This document shows, one piece after another, positions 34,488 through 44,334 of a stretch of DNA of 64,000 nucleotides. The notes under the pieces were generated by a model. The model did no database searches. It was not told the origin of the DNA and saw only the letters and a program-made list of their open reading frames with translations. A program made the translations under genes and the position numbers. Numbering within the stretch: the first letter of the stretch is position 1; each line of letters opens with the position of its first letter. The stretch is from Pseudomonas sputi (GTDB lineage Bacteria; Pseudomonadota; Gammaproteobacteria; Pseudomonadales; Pseudomonadaceae), in NCBI RefSeq assembly GCF_021603585.1, contig NZ_BQHI01000004.1, positions 343,970 through 407,969 of the forward strand, read 5' to 3'.

Positions 34488-36851
34488 ATGCTAATAAGAG
34501 TTATTAATATTCTGGAGTCTTGGCTGTTTGGGCACCGCGCACTGGTTATCAGCCTATTCGCGTTGGCGACACTCGTTGCAGGTTTTTTTGCGGTGGAGCT
34601 GCGAATGGAGGCAGGGTTTGAGAAGCAGTTGCCTCAAGATCATGAGTACATCAAAACATTTAATGAATTTCGGGACCAACTATTTGGAGCTAATCGGGTA
34701 ACTGTGGTTTTGCACTCCAGGCACGGTGACATCTGGAACGAAAATGGGTTACGGCGTTTGCTTGATGTGACTGAAGCTATCAGTGCTTTACCGGGTGTGA
34801 ACCGGTCGTCGGTGACTTCGTTGTGGACGCCCAACGTTTTCTTTACGCAAGTAACCGAGAATGGCTTTGAAGCTCAGCCGGTAACGGGGGGGGATGTTGC
34901 TCCAAATGGTCTTACCGATGAGGTGATCGCCCAGATCCGCGACCGTGCAACTCGAGGAGGGCATATAGGAACCTTGGTTTCGAATGATCAGACCAGTGGT
35001 GCAGTCACCGCTGATTTATTCGATCAGGAGCCGGGGTCAGGCCAGAAGTTAGACTATATTGCGTTCAATAAGTTGTTAGAAGGTGAGATTCGAACCAAAT
35101 TTGAGAATGACGATTATGAGGTACAGATCATTGGCTTTGCAAAGCAAATAGGAGCCATTGCAGATGAAGGTCGTGCCTCCACGCCATTTTTTATTTTGGC
35201 GTTTGTGCTTACGGCGCTTGCAGTATTTTGGTATTGTCATTCGATTAAGCTTACTGTACTACCGCTGTTTTGCTCGCTTATCTCTTTGGTCTGGCAGTTA
35301 GGGGCTTTGCATTTGCTCGGTTATGGGTTGGATCCCCTTGCAGTGTTAGTGCCTTTCTTAGTTTTTGCGATCGGCGTTTCGCATGGCGTACAGCAAATAA
35401 ATTTTATTGTTAGAGAACTTGCAGCCGGCAATACGGCAATGGGTGCTGCGCGTGCCAGCTTTACAGGCTTGCTTATTCCTGGAACTCTGGCTCTTGTGAC
35501 GGCTCTCGTCAGTTTTATTACATTGTTGATGATTCCGATTCCAATGATCCACGAGTTGGCGATCACAGCATCTATAGGTGTTTTGTTCAAAATATTAACT
35601 AACTTAGTGCTTTTGCCTGTTGCCGCATCCTTCATTAATGTCCCTGCTGAATATGCCCGTAGGGCAATGTTTCATAGAGAACGGCGTAGCGGCTGGCTGA
35701 CTGGACTCTCTCGGCTTGCTGAACCGCAGTATGCCCGCTGGGTGGTTATGATTGGGGTGGCTGTTTTTTGCCTTGCCTACTGGCAAAGCCTTGGACGACA
35801 TATAGGTAGCCTCGAGCGAGGAGCACCTGAGCTGAGAGCAGACTCGCGGTTCAATCAGGACGCGCTTTCCATTGCCAGCAGCTTCAATGTTGGATTGGAC
35901 TGGTTGACAGTTGTATTGGTCGCACCGGCTAACTCCTGTGATAGCCAAGGCTTACTCCAATTAGCGGATGATATGGGATGGGCGATATTTCAAGCCCCTG
36001 GTGTAGTTGCTGTTGAGTCAGCGGCAACCCTAGGTAAGGAATATTCCGCAGCGCTCAATGAAGCGAACCCGAAGATGCTGAGCCTGCCAAGGGACTCTCG
36101 GGCGTTGGGGGGGGCCATTAATAATCTACAAAAGTTGCAAGGTGTTCGCGCTCGTGATTGTTCCGTCATTGCCGTTAATTTCTATCTTCAAGATCATAAA
36201 GCGACGACAATTCAGGAGGTTGTTGAGCGGGTCAAAGCATTTCGCACAAATAACATAGTTGCGGGTGTTGAGATACGTTTAGCTAGTGGAAACGCCGGTG
36301 TGCAAGCGGCCATAAACGAGGTCGTGGAGAAGAGTGAAACTCCGATGCTCCTATATGTGTATGGAACTATTCTTTTGTTGGTTTTTCTGACCTACCGCGA
36401 TTGGCGTGCCATGTTGGTCTGCTGCGTACCTCTGACGGTTGCTACCTGGGTGGGCTATTGGTTCATGAAGGATCTGGATATAGGTCTGACAGTTGCAACT
36501 TTGCCGGTAATGGTTTTGGCTGTGGGAGTAGGAGTCGACTACGCCTTCTACATATACAACCGTCTTCAATTACACCTATCCAAAGGCATGACAACTACTC
36601 AGGCCGCAAAGCATGCACTACTGGAAACGGGCGTTGCTACGATTTTTACAGCAATAACCTTGTCTATTGGGGTCGCGACGTGGTCATTTTCTCAGCTTAA
36701 ATTTCAAGCAGACATGGGCAAGCTCCTGGCATTTATGTTCATGATTAATATGGTCATGGCCATGACGCTGCTTCCTGCTGTGGCTGTGATGCTGGATAAG
36801 TGGATTCCAAGACGTAGACCTGTCCGTGCGTTGGGTATAGCGGCTCATTGA
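34488..36851 (+). CDS. MmpL/HpnN-like RND transporter
   Basis: A 787-residue membrane protein with twelve predicted helices in two bundles, each behind a periplasmic domain. The opening VELRMEAGFEKQLPQDHEYIKTFNEFRDQL and the helices with GVSHGVQQINFIVREL and VLAVGVGVDYAFYIYNRLQ (GVDYAFY motif) identify the hydrophobe/amphiphile type RND family with two sterol-sensing-like domains. Such carriers move lipids, hopanoids or other hydrophobic molecules between membranes. The start has a weak ribosome site. It is the transport core of the DUF1329/DUF1302 set. Confidence 0.9.
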   Translation: MLIRVINILESWLFGHRALVISLFALATLVAGFFAVELRMEAGFEKQLPQDHEYIKTFNEFRDQLFGANRVTVVLHSRHGDIWNENGLRRLLDVTEAISALPGVNRSSVTSLWTPNVFFTQVTENGFEAQPVTGGDVAPNGLTDEVIAQIRDRATRGGHIGTLVSNDQTSGAVTADLFDQEPGSGQKLDYIAFNKLLEGEIRTKFENDDYEVQIIGFAKQIGAIADEGRASTPFFILAFVLTALAVFWYCHSIKLTVLPLFCSLISLVWQLGALHLLGYGLDPLAVLVPFLVFAIGVSHGVQQINFIVRELAAGNTAMGAARASFTGLLIPGTLALVTALVSFITLLMIPIPMIHELAITASIGVLFKILTNLVLLPVAASFINVPAEYARRAMFHRERRSGWLTGLSRLAEPQYARWVVMIGVAVFCLAYWQSLGRHIGSLERGAPELRADSRFNQDALSIASSFNVGLDWLTVVLVAPANSCDSQGLLQLADDMGWAIFQAPGVVAVESAATLGKEYSAALNEANPKMLSLPRDSRALGGAINNLQKLQGVRARDCSVIAVNFYLQDHKATTIQEVVERVKAFRTNNIVAGVEIRLASGNAGVQAAINEVVEKSETPMLLYVYGTILLLVFLTYRDWRAMLVCCVPLTVATWVGYWFMKDLDIGLTVATLPVMVLAVGVGVDYAFYIYNRLQLHLSKGMTTTQAAKHALLETGVATIFTAITLSIGVATWSFSQLKFQADMGKLLAFMFMINMVMAMTLLPAVAVMLDKWIPRRRPVRALGIAAH

Positions 36852-36860
36852 GTACTGATT

Positions 36861-37868
36861 ATGCAAATTTTCCGATTTCGAACTGAGTTCCATTTGGTTG
36901 TTTTGTTTATCGCTTTAAGTTGTGCAGGCTCGTCTCTGCAGGTTCAGGCGAGCGCCCTAGACAAGCCGTTACGTATTCCCGCTGATCGGCCGGCCTTGCA
37001 AGCAGCTAAGGCCGTGTCTGCCAATATTGTATCGGCCACTCACGCCGGTGGTGGCGATGCGTCCAGGATTGTTGCCGTGGGTGACTATGGCGTGGTGTTG
37101 CTCAGTGATGATGGCAAGTCATTTCGACAGGCTGGCGAGGTGCCGGTTCAATCCACGCTGACTGATGTCCAGTTCTTGGATACAGAGCATGGCTGGGCGG
37201 TTGGGCACGATGGGGTGGTCCTGTCGACCGATGACGGAGGGGAGCATTGGAGATTGCTTCGGCGAGATGATGCGGCACGGATTCCCTTACTTGGTGTCTG
37301 GTTTGAGAACCCTTCGCATGGAATTGCTGTTGGTCAATTTGGCATGGCAATCGAAACACAGGATTATGGAAAAACATGGTCCGTAATCCACCCAGCTGGT
37401 GATGACGCTGAGAGCATGGATATGCACCTCAACGGTATTGCAGGTGTTCGAGGAGGTCCGCTTGTTATCGTCGGAGAGCGTGGCTTAATTCTGGTCTCGA
37501 TGGATAACGGCAAACACTGGGAACAGCACTCCACTGCGCAGAATGGTTCGCTGTGGAATGTCATTCCACTACGAGAAGGCGGATTTGTGGCGGGGGGCAT
37601 TGGCGGACATCTCTATTTAAGCACAAAAAACGGGCTGCAATGGCGCCGTGTAAAAGTGGAGGGCCAAGAGTCGTTAAACGGTATTACTCAGTTTGATGAT
37701 GGAAGTATTTGGGTTGCCGCTTCCGGGGGGCTGGTGCTGAGTAGTTATGACGGTGGCGAGACGTTCAATATGTCTACGCGAGCTGACAGGCTACCTCTCA
37801 CGTCGATTGTCGGCAGCGCTGCAGGTCCAATTTTATTCTCGCCAATAGGGTTGGTTGGCGCTAACTAA
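36861..37868 (+). CDS. YCF48-like beta-propeller periplasmic protein
   Basis: A 335-residue exported protein; residues 1-31 are a signal peptide ending QVQASA. About six repeats of the type VAVGDYGVVLLSDDGKSF, AVGHDGVVLSTDDGGEHW and VVGERGLILVSMDNGKHW follow, which are the Asp-box/YCF48 blades of a propeller. In plants and cyanobacteria YCF48 helps assemble photosystem II; here it is the constant fourth member of the DUF1329-DUF1302-RND set and probably assembles or stabilises that transporter. It starts ten bases after the RND gene. Confidence 0.9.
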   Translation: MQIFRFRTEFHLVVLFIALSCAGSSLQVQASALDKPLRIPADRPALQAAKAVSANIVSATHAGGGDASRIVAVGDYGVVLLSDDGKSFRQAGEVPVQSTLTDVQFLDTEHGWAVGHDGVVLSTDDGGEHWRLLRRDDAARIPLLGVWFENPSHGIAVGQFGMAIETQDYGKTWSVIHPAGDDAESMDMHLNGIAGVRGGPLVIVGERGLILVSMDNGKHWEQHSTAQNGSLWNVIPLREGGFVAGGIGGHLYLSTKNGLQWRRVKVEGQESLNGITQFDDGSIWVAASGGLVLSSYDGGETFNMSTRADRLPLTSIVGSAAGPILFSPIGLVGAN

Positions 37869-37922
37869 TCGTGCCACTGATCGGTCGGCAGTGGGTACGA
37901 GTTAATGTGGGAGGAGATCAAT

Positions 37923-38093
37923 ATGTTTAATTCAAATACAAGAAAAATTAAAACAGCAATTGACTCAAGGCCAGATAGAGAAAAGGAAGATTTTCAAGGA
38001 GGTATTGGAGACTGGGTTTGCTGCATGATGTTCATTGCTGTTGGGCTAGGTGCATGGGCGGGTGTGTGGCTGATACATGCTTGGTGGGGCTAA
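37923..38093 (+). CDS. Small single-pass membrane protein
   Basis: A 56-residue protein. The ATG at 37923 has GGGAGGAG well placed. The first half is charged (Lys, Arg, Asp, Glu) and the second half is one hydrophobic helix (CCMMFIAVGLGAWAGVWLI) ending in HAWWG. No family is recognised. It lies between the YCF48 and ThDP enzyme genes in the operon, so a small subunit of the transporter is possible. Confidence 0.6.
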   Translation: MFNSNTRKIKTAIDSRPDREKEDFQGGIGDWVCCMMFIAVGLGAWAGVWLIHAWWG

Positions 38094-38229
38094 TAAGGGG
38101 CTTGCTAGCAAAACTAAGCGCTTCTAAAAGATTACGGAATACGGTTATTCATCCTAAAGTTATTTATATTTAGGGTAGGGAACTTTCTTTTCTTTTCTTT
38201 ATTTTAGTTTTAATTGTTAAAGGGGCTTT

Positions 38230-39786
38230 ATGAAAAACTCGCTCAATGGTGCGCAGTCACTGGTCAAAACATTGGTCAATTGTGGTATTGAAATATGTTT
38301 TGCTAATCCGGGTACCTCGGAAATGCATTTCGTGGCAGCTCTCGACTCGGTGCCAGAGATGCGTGCTGTCCTTTGTTTGTTTGAGGGCGTGGCCACCGGT
38401 GCCGCAGATGGCTATGGGAGAATCGCTTGTAAGCCTGCAGCAACGTTATTGCATTTGGGCCCCGGCCTTGCCAATGGACTCGCTAACCTGCATAACGCAC
38501 GGCGGGCGAACACGCCGATCGTCAACGTGGTGGGGGATCACGCGACTTATCACCTTCAGTACGATGCGTTATTAACTTCCGACATCGTCGGCTTTGCTCG
38601 ACCAGTTTCATCTTGGATACATCAGTCCACGAGTGCTCGAGTTGTTGCGAGTGATGCTGCCAGAGCAGTACAAGCAGCGAGATCCGCGCCCGGGGGGGTG
38701 GCAACGTTGATTTTACCGGCAGATACCGCTTGGAACGATGCTGAGCGACCGTCTGAGATGTTGGCAGATATTGGGCCGGCGGCCGTCAGTGCGAAGGCTG
38801 TTGAAGATGTGGCCAACTTGTTAGGGAACGGTAAAAAGACTGCGATTTTATTGCGAGGTGAGGCTCTATATGGCTTGGGGTTGGAGGCCGCCGGTCGGGT
38901 TCAGGCAAAAACGGGGGCTCGCTTGTTGTGTGATACTTTCGCTCCGCACATTGAATTAGGTGCAGGGCGCGTCCCGGTACAGCGTATCCCTTATTTTTCT
39001 GAGCAGATCACTGACTTTTTAAGCGACATTGAACAAGTCATTCTTGTAGGGGCCAAGCCTCCAGTTTCTTTTTTTGCCTACCCTGGAAAACCTAGTTGGT
39101 GTGCCCCGGAAGGCTGTTTATTCAGCTATCTAGCTCATCCCCATGAGGATAGCGTCGAGGCTCTGAATTGTTTAGCAGATGCTTTGGGCGCGCCGATCCA
39201 CTTAGTTGAGCGAGTCCCTCTAGCATTACCTGGTATGCCTAACGGGCTTCTAAGTGCGATAAGCGTGGCTCAGATAATGGCGGAGCTGACCCCTGAGAAC
39301 GCAATCATTGCGGATGAGTCTGCGACGTCCGGGATGGCGCTGTTAACGATGTTCGGACGCGCGCGTCCGCATACGCACTTGCCACTTACAGGTGGATCTA
39401 TTGGGCAGGGCTTGCCCGTGGCGGTTGGTGCAGCGCTCGCAGCACCAGACCGTAAAGTTATTTGTCCCCATGGTGATGGCGGGGCGGCCTATACAGTACA
39501 AGCGCTTTGGACAATGGCACGGGAAAACCTCGATATAACGGTAGTCATCTACGCTAATCGTTCCTATGCAATCCTTAATGTTGAACTGCAGCGTGTAGGG
39601 GTAATCGGGGCGGGGGACAAGGCGTTATCGATGCTGGATTTGCATAATCCGGAAATGAACTGGGTGAAGATAGCTGAAGGCCTAGGAGTCGAAGCGAGTC
39701 GCGCGACGACTTGCGAGCAATTTGCTGCTCAGTATGAATCTGCAATGAAGCAACGAGGGCCGAGATTGATCGAAGCAATGATTTGA
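38230..39786 (+). CDS. Thiamine-diphosphate-dependent decarboxylase/synthase (benzoylformate decarboxylase or acetolactate synthase type)
   Basis: A 518-residue ThDP enzyme with the three usual domains. The N-terminal pyrimidine domain has CFANPGTSEMHF and the catalytic glutamate in LCLFEGVATGAADGYGRIA (near residue 53). The C-terminal domain has the cofactor motif HGDGGAAYTVQ ... VIYANRSYAIL (GDG to N). It is shorter than anabolic acetolactate synthase and lacks a partner regulatory subunit gene, which favours a catabolic 2-oxo acid decarboxylase or carboligase. AAAGGGGC lies before the start. It follows the small membrane protein gene after 136 bases, in a gap with a CCTAAA/TTTAGG hairpin (38153-38174). 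Confidence 0.9.
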   Translation: MKNSLNGAQSLVKTLVNCGIEICFANPGTSEMHFVAALDSVPEMRAVLCLFEGVATGAADGYGRIACKPAATLLHLGPGLANGLANLHNARRANTPIVNVVGDHATYHLQYDALLTSDIVGFARPVSSWIHQSTSARVVASDAARAVQAARSAPGGVATLILPADTAWNDAERPSEMLADIGPAAVSAKAVEDVANLLGNGKKTAILLRGEALYGLGLEAAGRVQAKTGARLLCDTFAPHIELGAGRVPVQRIPYFSEQITDFLSDIEQVILVGAKPPVSFFAYPGKPSWCAPEGCLFSYLAHPHEDSVEALNCLADALGAPIHLVERVPLALPGMPNGLLSAISVAQIMAELTPENAIIADESATSGMALLTMFGRARPHTHLPLTGGSIGQGLPVAVGAALAAPDRKVICPHGDGGAAYTVQALWTMARENLDITVVIYANRSYAILNVELQRVGVIGAGDKALSMLDLHNPEMNWVKIAEGLGVEASRATTCEQFAAQYESAMKQRGPRLIEAMI

Positions 39787-39891
39787 TCTTAGCGGGTCAT
39801 GGTAGTGAAGGGTCTCCTACGACTCTTCACATCTCGTAACCTTCTCGAACCGATAGGCTTGTTGCACGCATCAAGCGCCAGGAGCGGAGCC

Positions 39892-41526
39892 GTGATACGT
39901 TTTTTTGCTGATTTAGGGTTTCGTTGGAAAATCGCCTTGCCGTTTATATTGCTGGCTTTATTGCTGGTGATTGTAGGCGGTATGGGCATGCAGAGCATAA
40001 CTCAGGTAGCGGATTCCAGCAGACAACTAACTAACCGTTATCTACCCGCTGTTAGCCTGCTTCTGAACGCCGATCAGGATCTTTATCGAGCCTTTGTCGC
40101 TGAGCGTAATCTCGTGGATGATGCGGGTGGAGAACTTTCACCTTCGCTAAAAGCTGCTCATGAGCAAAGTTTGCAACTGGCCTACGAACGAGTTCAAAAG
40201 TATGCGGCCATGAACCCTGGGGGCGAATCTAAACAACTGCTGGCACAGTTTGAGCAAGCCTTCTCACTTTGGCGAGAAACCTCGCGCGAAGTTGCCGAGT
40301 TGTCGAGCCGTGACCCAGCAATGGCCAGCTCCATTAATGCGGGAGACAGTGAGCGTCAGTTTTATAAAATGCGTGAGGTGATAGATAAACTCGGCAAATT
40401 AGAGGACAAAGCAGCCAAACTCGAAGGTCGACGGGCCATTGCGCTGGGTGAAGTCCATATTTGGCAACAAGGGCTGGTAATTTCCATCGGTCTGATTGTT
40501 TGCTTGGTATTGGTGATTGGCTTTCCGATGCTGGTTACACGATCGTTGCAGAATCTGTTGGAGCGTATTGAGCAGATTGCCGATGGTGATGGAGACCTGC
40601 GTATACGCTTGGTTGCCTTGTCGCAGGATGAACTGGGTAAGCTGGGGCGAGCGTTCAACCGTTTCCTCGACAAGCTGCAACTGCTAATTCGAGAGGTCAC
40701 TCAGGTTACCGGTGAGGTGGCTGACTCCGCTCGCTGCATGGCGGATATGACGATGGCTAATGACCACTTGATTAGTAGCGAGCACATGGCGGTCAACCAG
40801 GTAAGCACTGCGGTGGCTGAGATGAGTGAGGTTGTGTTTCAAGTTGCACGTAATGCGCAAAGCGCCTCTGAGGCGGCACATCAAGCCGAGATTCGGACGC
40901 GCGAAGGTGGTGAGGTCGTGGGTGCAACCATCGATGCTATTCGTCGGTTGGCACAAGAGGTGGAGAATGCTTCCAATACTATCCAGGCTTTGGAGCAAGA
41001 GACCGCTAGCATTGGTTCGGTGCTGGAGGTGATCAAGAGTATTGCCGAACAAACCAATTTGTTAGCGCTAAACGCGGCGATTGAAGCTGCGCGTGCGGGG
41101 GATCAGGGGCGTGGCTTTGCCGTAGTGGCAGACGAGGTACGTGCTCTGGCAGCACGAACCCAGGACTCGACCAAAGATATTCAAAAGATGATCGATCGTC
41201 TTCAAGCTAGCGTTCAAAACGCGGTGGAGGCGACACGTTCTGGAAGTCTGAAGGCCCGCGACAGTGTAGTACGTGCAGCAGGAGTCGAAGAGGCGTTATC
41301 CTATACTGGCGACTCGGTGCGACGAATAAGTAATATGGCCGCACAAATCGCTACTGCCTGTGAGCAGCAGAGTTGTGTTACTGAGGAAATCGTCCGTAAT
41401 ATTACCGATATTCGTGATCTTTCAATTGATGCGGCTAAAACATCGGAGCAAAGCGCTCAGGCAAGTCAACATCTGTCGCGGCTTTCCAATGGTTTGGCTC
41501 AGTTGGTAGGACGCTTCCGGGTGTGA
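39892..41526 (+). CDS. Methyl-accepting chemotaxis protein
   Basis: A 544-residue chemoreceptor. The GTG at 39892, behind AGGAG and just before [17 protein letters not shown], gives the usual Pseudomonas length; the frame is open back to 39799. Helix one spans about residues 13-33, then a helical periplasmic sensor (about 34-195), helix two, a HAMP domain, and the signalling hairpin [18 protein letters not shown] with [15 protein letters not shown]. There is no C-terminal CheR-docking pentapeptide. Its place at the end of the catabolic operon suggests that it directs cells to the substrate or a breakdown product. Confidence 0.93.
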   Translation: MIRFFADLGFRWKIALPFILLALLLVIVGGMGMQSITQVADSSRQLTNRYLPAVSLLLNADQDLYRAFVAERNLVDDAGGELSPSLKAAHEQSLQLAYERVQKYAAMNPGGESKQLLAQFEQAFSLWRETSREVAELSSRDPAMASSINAGDSERQFYKMREVIDKLGKLEDKAAKLEGRRAIALGEVHIWQQGLVISIGLIVCLVLVIGFPMLVTRSLQNLLERIEQIADGDGDLRIRLVALSQDELGKLGRAFNRFLDKLQLLIREVTQVTGEVADSARCMADMTMANDHLISSEHMAVNQVSTAVAEMSEVVFQVARNAQSASEAAHQAEIRTREGGEVVGATIDAIRRLAQEVENASNTIQALEQETASIGSVLEVIKSIAEQTNLLALNAAIEAARAGDQGRGFAVVADEVRALAARTQDSTKDIQKMIDRLQASVQNAVEATRSGSLKARDSVVRAAGVEEALSYTGDSVRRISNMAAQIATACEQQSCVTEEIVRNITDIRDLSIDAAKTSEQSAQASQHLSRLSNGLAQLVGRFRV

Positions 41527-41658
41527 TTTGCGAGCGCATAACGCATCGCAGGAGGGTCACACAATTGCATTTTTTGTAGCTCAACACAAACTCACAAGAG
41601 CAGAAGGTCAACGATCCCACCCATGCTCTCATGATTTTTTATCTTAACAGTGTCGAGT

Positions 41659-42741
41659 TCAGACTTCCTTGATTTCCACTCCCATGGAGCGAAGAGCATC
41701 AATGTAGGCATGAATGTCATCAGCTTGTTCTGGATAGCTGATGCCGGTGGTAGGGCGAGATCGACCGTTGAGCCCCAGGAGTCGCTCAACCTGAGTTACT
41801 GTGCCTATGGCCGTCAGGTGAGTCTGCCCTAGCTTATGCTTTACTAGAATACGCTGGGTATCTTCTTCTTTTATGGTTATAACGAACTCATGGGAAGCGC
41901 CGCTCCCCGGGTTGTACAGCATCTTGATTCGAGTGTTTCTCGATAGTCGAGCCCATAGCCCTGAGCGAACGACCTTGGCGAAAATGAACGTCATCAGCGA
42001 ATTATCAAAGGCCATGCGTGTGGATACACCCAGTGCATTTCCTGTTCGGACGAGGGTCATTTGGTCTGGGCTGTCAACGCGACGACAGTTCGCCGACTGG
42101 TTATTGCTGAACTGTACCGGTCGACCGTCGGACATGGCTTGCACCAAGCGCCGCTCGCCGTTGCTCCAGATTGTAAACGGGTGATGTGCATCAATAAAGC
42201 CAACCACGGAGTCGGGTCCGGCCCTGTCACCCGTTGCAAATAGAATGTCGATATCTATCTGTTGAGCGGGTTGTGGGAGACGTCTGAATGCTGCCGCGGT
42301 CACTGAGGCAACTCCAGCCATCCATCCCGAAGATAACACCACCGGTGCCCGGAGGGGCTGGCCTGCCAAGACCTCTTGCGCGTCGTGAATCCGCTCTAGC
42401 CATCGAGCAATATCAACTATCGCTACGCCGCGCTTTACTGCGGAAAGTAACAGTCGGTCATTGGTGTCATTGACGGCTACTACGATTGCATCCGGCATCG
42501 TGGCTAGCGACGCTAATGGGTCGCTATTGTCGACATCTATTAATATAGCGCTTGCATTTTTTATACCTTGAGCAATCCGTTCTGCTTTTACCAGTGATCT
42601 ACCACCGACCCATATTTTTAGTCTGGGGTGGCGTTGGGATAGTAAATTACATACCTGCGTACCTACTACGCCATAGCCACCAACTACTAGAACTGAGAGA
42701 GGCGTAACGGATGCTGTATTTCTGTCAATTTCGGACTGCAT
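41659..42741 (-). CDS. Saccharopine-dehydrogenase-like NAD(P)-binding protein
   Basis: A 360-residue protein with a Rossmann opening SVLVVGGYGVVGTQVCNLL, then KIWVGGRSLVKAERIA and AIVVAVNDTNDRLL, the layout of the saccharopine dehydrogenase NADP-binding family. The middle (VLSSGWMAGVASVTAAAFRRL) also fits. Members include saccharopine reductases and trans-acting enoyl reductases of lipid synthesis. It is the last gene of the five-gene minus-strand island operon, 166 bases after the FAD oxidoreductase. The substrate is unknown. Confidence 0.85.
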   Translation of the reverse strand: MQSEIDRNTASVTPLSVLVVGGYGVVGTQVCNLLSQRHPRLKIWVGGRSLVKAERIAQGIKNASAILIDVDNSDPLASLATMPDAIVVAVNDTNDRLLLSAVKRGVAIVDIARWLERIHDAQEVLAGQPLRAPVVLSSGWMAGVASVTAAAFRRLPQPAQQIDIDILFATGDRAGPDSVVGFIDAHHPFTIWSNGERRLVQAMSDGRPVQFSNNQSANCRRVDSPDQMTLVRTGNALGVSTRMAFDNSLMTFIFAKVVRSGLWARLSRNTRIKMLYNPGSGASHEFVITIKEEDTQRILVKHKLGQTHLTAIGTVTQVERLLGLNGRSRPTTGISYPEQADDIHAYIDALRSMGVEIKEV

Positions 42742-42907
42742 CGGAGTGCTCCTGTTATATTAAGAGATGTTGATTGGTGAGTGTGCTGAAGCTTTATTGA
42801 TCTATTGTGGAGAGATTTTACTTCACGTGTGTGCGGCCATAGAGAATCCTCAATCTTGGCTTAAAATGCGTGATCTAAATCTAAGTGGAGTGTCTAGTGA
42901 ATTATTT

Positions 42908-44290
42908 TCAGTTAGTGAAAGTAAATTTTGGATTCATTTTTTGACCCGCTTTGCGTATGTCGTGGCGCATCACCGCCGACAATCCCTTTACGACGGTCGA
43001 TGTGATAAAGCGATTCGGCCATTTTAGTTTGTCTCGGGTAACCAACCAAGACAATGTACTATCAGTGGATCCTTCAAGCATGAGTTCTGCAAGTGTTCGC
43101 CCGTTATGCGCACCAATGGGAAGACCATGCCCCCAGCAGCCATTGGCATAACCAATTCGCGCGTCCTCAAGCAACCCGACGTGCGGAATGTAATCCCTTG
43201 TTGTTGAGATTGGGCCCCCCCAGCTCTGCTCAGTCCGCACTCCTGCTAGTGCTGGGAAGAACGACTGGAGGTGCTGTGGCCCATCCAACATAAAACCCTT
43301 GCTAATATCTAGGGCCATTTCGTTTCCGCTTGGCACCGCCGCATAGTAATTACCGACATACAAAAGCCTGCCGTCAGATGTTGGGGCAAAAGAATAGAAT
43401 AGCTTCGACATCATATTGACCCCACATCGTCGAGGCCATTTCAGTTCGCGCCATTGCTCGGCGGTAAGCCGCTCGGTAATATTGGCGTAGACAAATACAG
43501 GGGATTGCATGCGGGTTGTGCCCAGATCTTGCAAACCATGAATCAAATGTGAATACGCATTTGTGGCAAGAACTAATTTTGCGCAACGAACGGTTCCGCT
43601 GCCTGTGCGAACGGTAATCCCGTTTAAGTCTCGCTCAATACTAACTGCTGGGCTATGTTCATAAATTTTTGCACCAAGCTGTTCTGTAGCGTTCTTTAGT
43701 CCGTGAAGCAGCTTCAACGGGTTAAGTTGACCTCCCCGCGAATCGAAGCATGCATTGCCGAAGTATGGACTGTTGAATTCTAGTGCTACTTGTTCGGCGG
43801 AGATGCTTTCTAGGTAGCTTGCTTGCCCTATCGATTTGCAGAATTTTATGTAGTCATTTACTGCACCATCGCCATTCGATTTTAATCCCATTTCGTAATA
43901 GCCGGTTTGTTCATAATCGCAGTGTATATCGTGCTCTAGGATGAGATCCTCAATCATCTGCAAGCCTTCATGGACATAGTGATACGCTTGGGCTAATCGT
44001 TTCTCGCCGTAACGCTTTAGTTGCGCCCGGAAATCGCCCTCCCCAAACGCAATGATAAGCTGGCCAGCATTCCTACCGCTTGCACCGAACCCTATGACCT
44101 CTCCCTCGAGCAGCGCCACAGAAGCGTTCGAATCAATCTTACGAACGTGGTAGGCCGTCGATAGCCCTGTGATACCGCCACCGATGACGCATACATCGAC
44201 CTCAACCGATTGCTTCAACGGTTCGTTGGGTGGGTATAGCAGGGCTGATTCAAACCAATGCGAACGACTCCTATGTAACATGGTAAGCAT
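42908..44290 (-). CDS. FAD-dependent oxidoreductase (DAO family, PuuB/OrdL-like)
   Basis: A 460-residue flavoprotein. The FAD motif VDVCVIGGGITGLSTAYHVRK lies near residue 30. FGASGRNAGQLIIAFG and later YANGCWGHGLPIGAHNGRTLAELM match the gamma-glutamylputrescine oxidase group, which oxidises secondary or primary amines to imines. The N-terminal LHRSRSHWFESALLYPPNEP is also typical of that group. An amine or amino acid derivative is the expected substrate type, which suggests that the degraded compound or an intermediate carries nitrogen. Confidence 0.88.
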   Translation of the reverse strand: MLTMLHRSRSHWFESALLYPPNEPLKQSVEVDVCVIGGGITGLSTAYHVRKIDSNASVALLEGEVIGFGASGRNAGQLIIAFGEGDFRAQLKRYGEKRLAQAYHYVHEGLQMIEDLILEHDIHCDYEQTGYYEMGLKSNGDGAVNDYIKFCKSIGQASYLESISAEQVALEFNSPYFGNACFDSRGGQLNPLKLLHGLKNATEQLGAKIYEHSPAVSIERDLNGITVRTGSGTVRCAKLVLATNAYSHLIHGLQDLGTTRMQSPVFVYANITERLTAEQWRELKWPRRCGVNMMSKLFYSFAPTSDGRLLYVGNYYAAVPSGNEMALDISKGFMLDGPQHLQSFFPALAGVRTEQSWGGPISTTRDYIPHVGLLEDARIGYANGCWGHGLPIGAHNGRTLAELMLEGSTDSTLSWLVTRDKLKWPNRFITSTVVKGLSAVMRHDIRKAGQKMNPKFTFTN

Positions 44291-44334
44291 CTCTTTGATA
44301 GAATGATGAAAACACTATATTAGGCTGAGCAATC

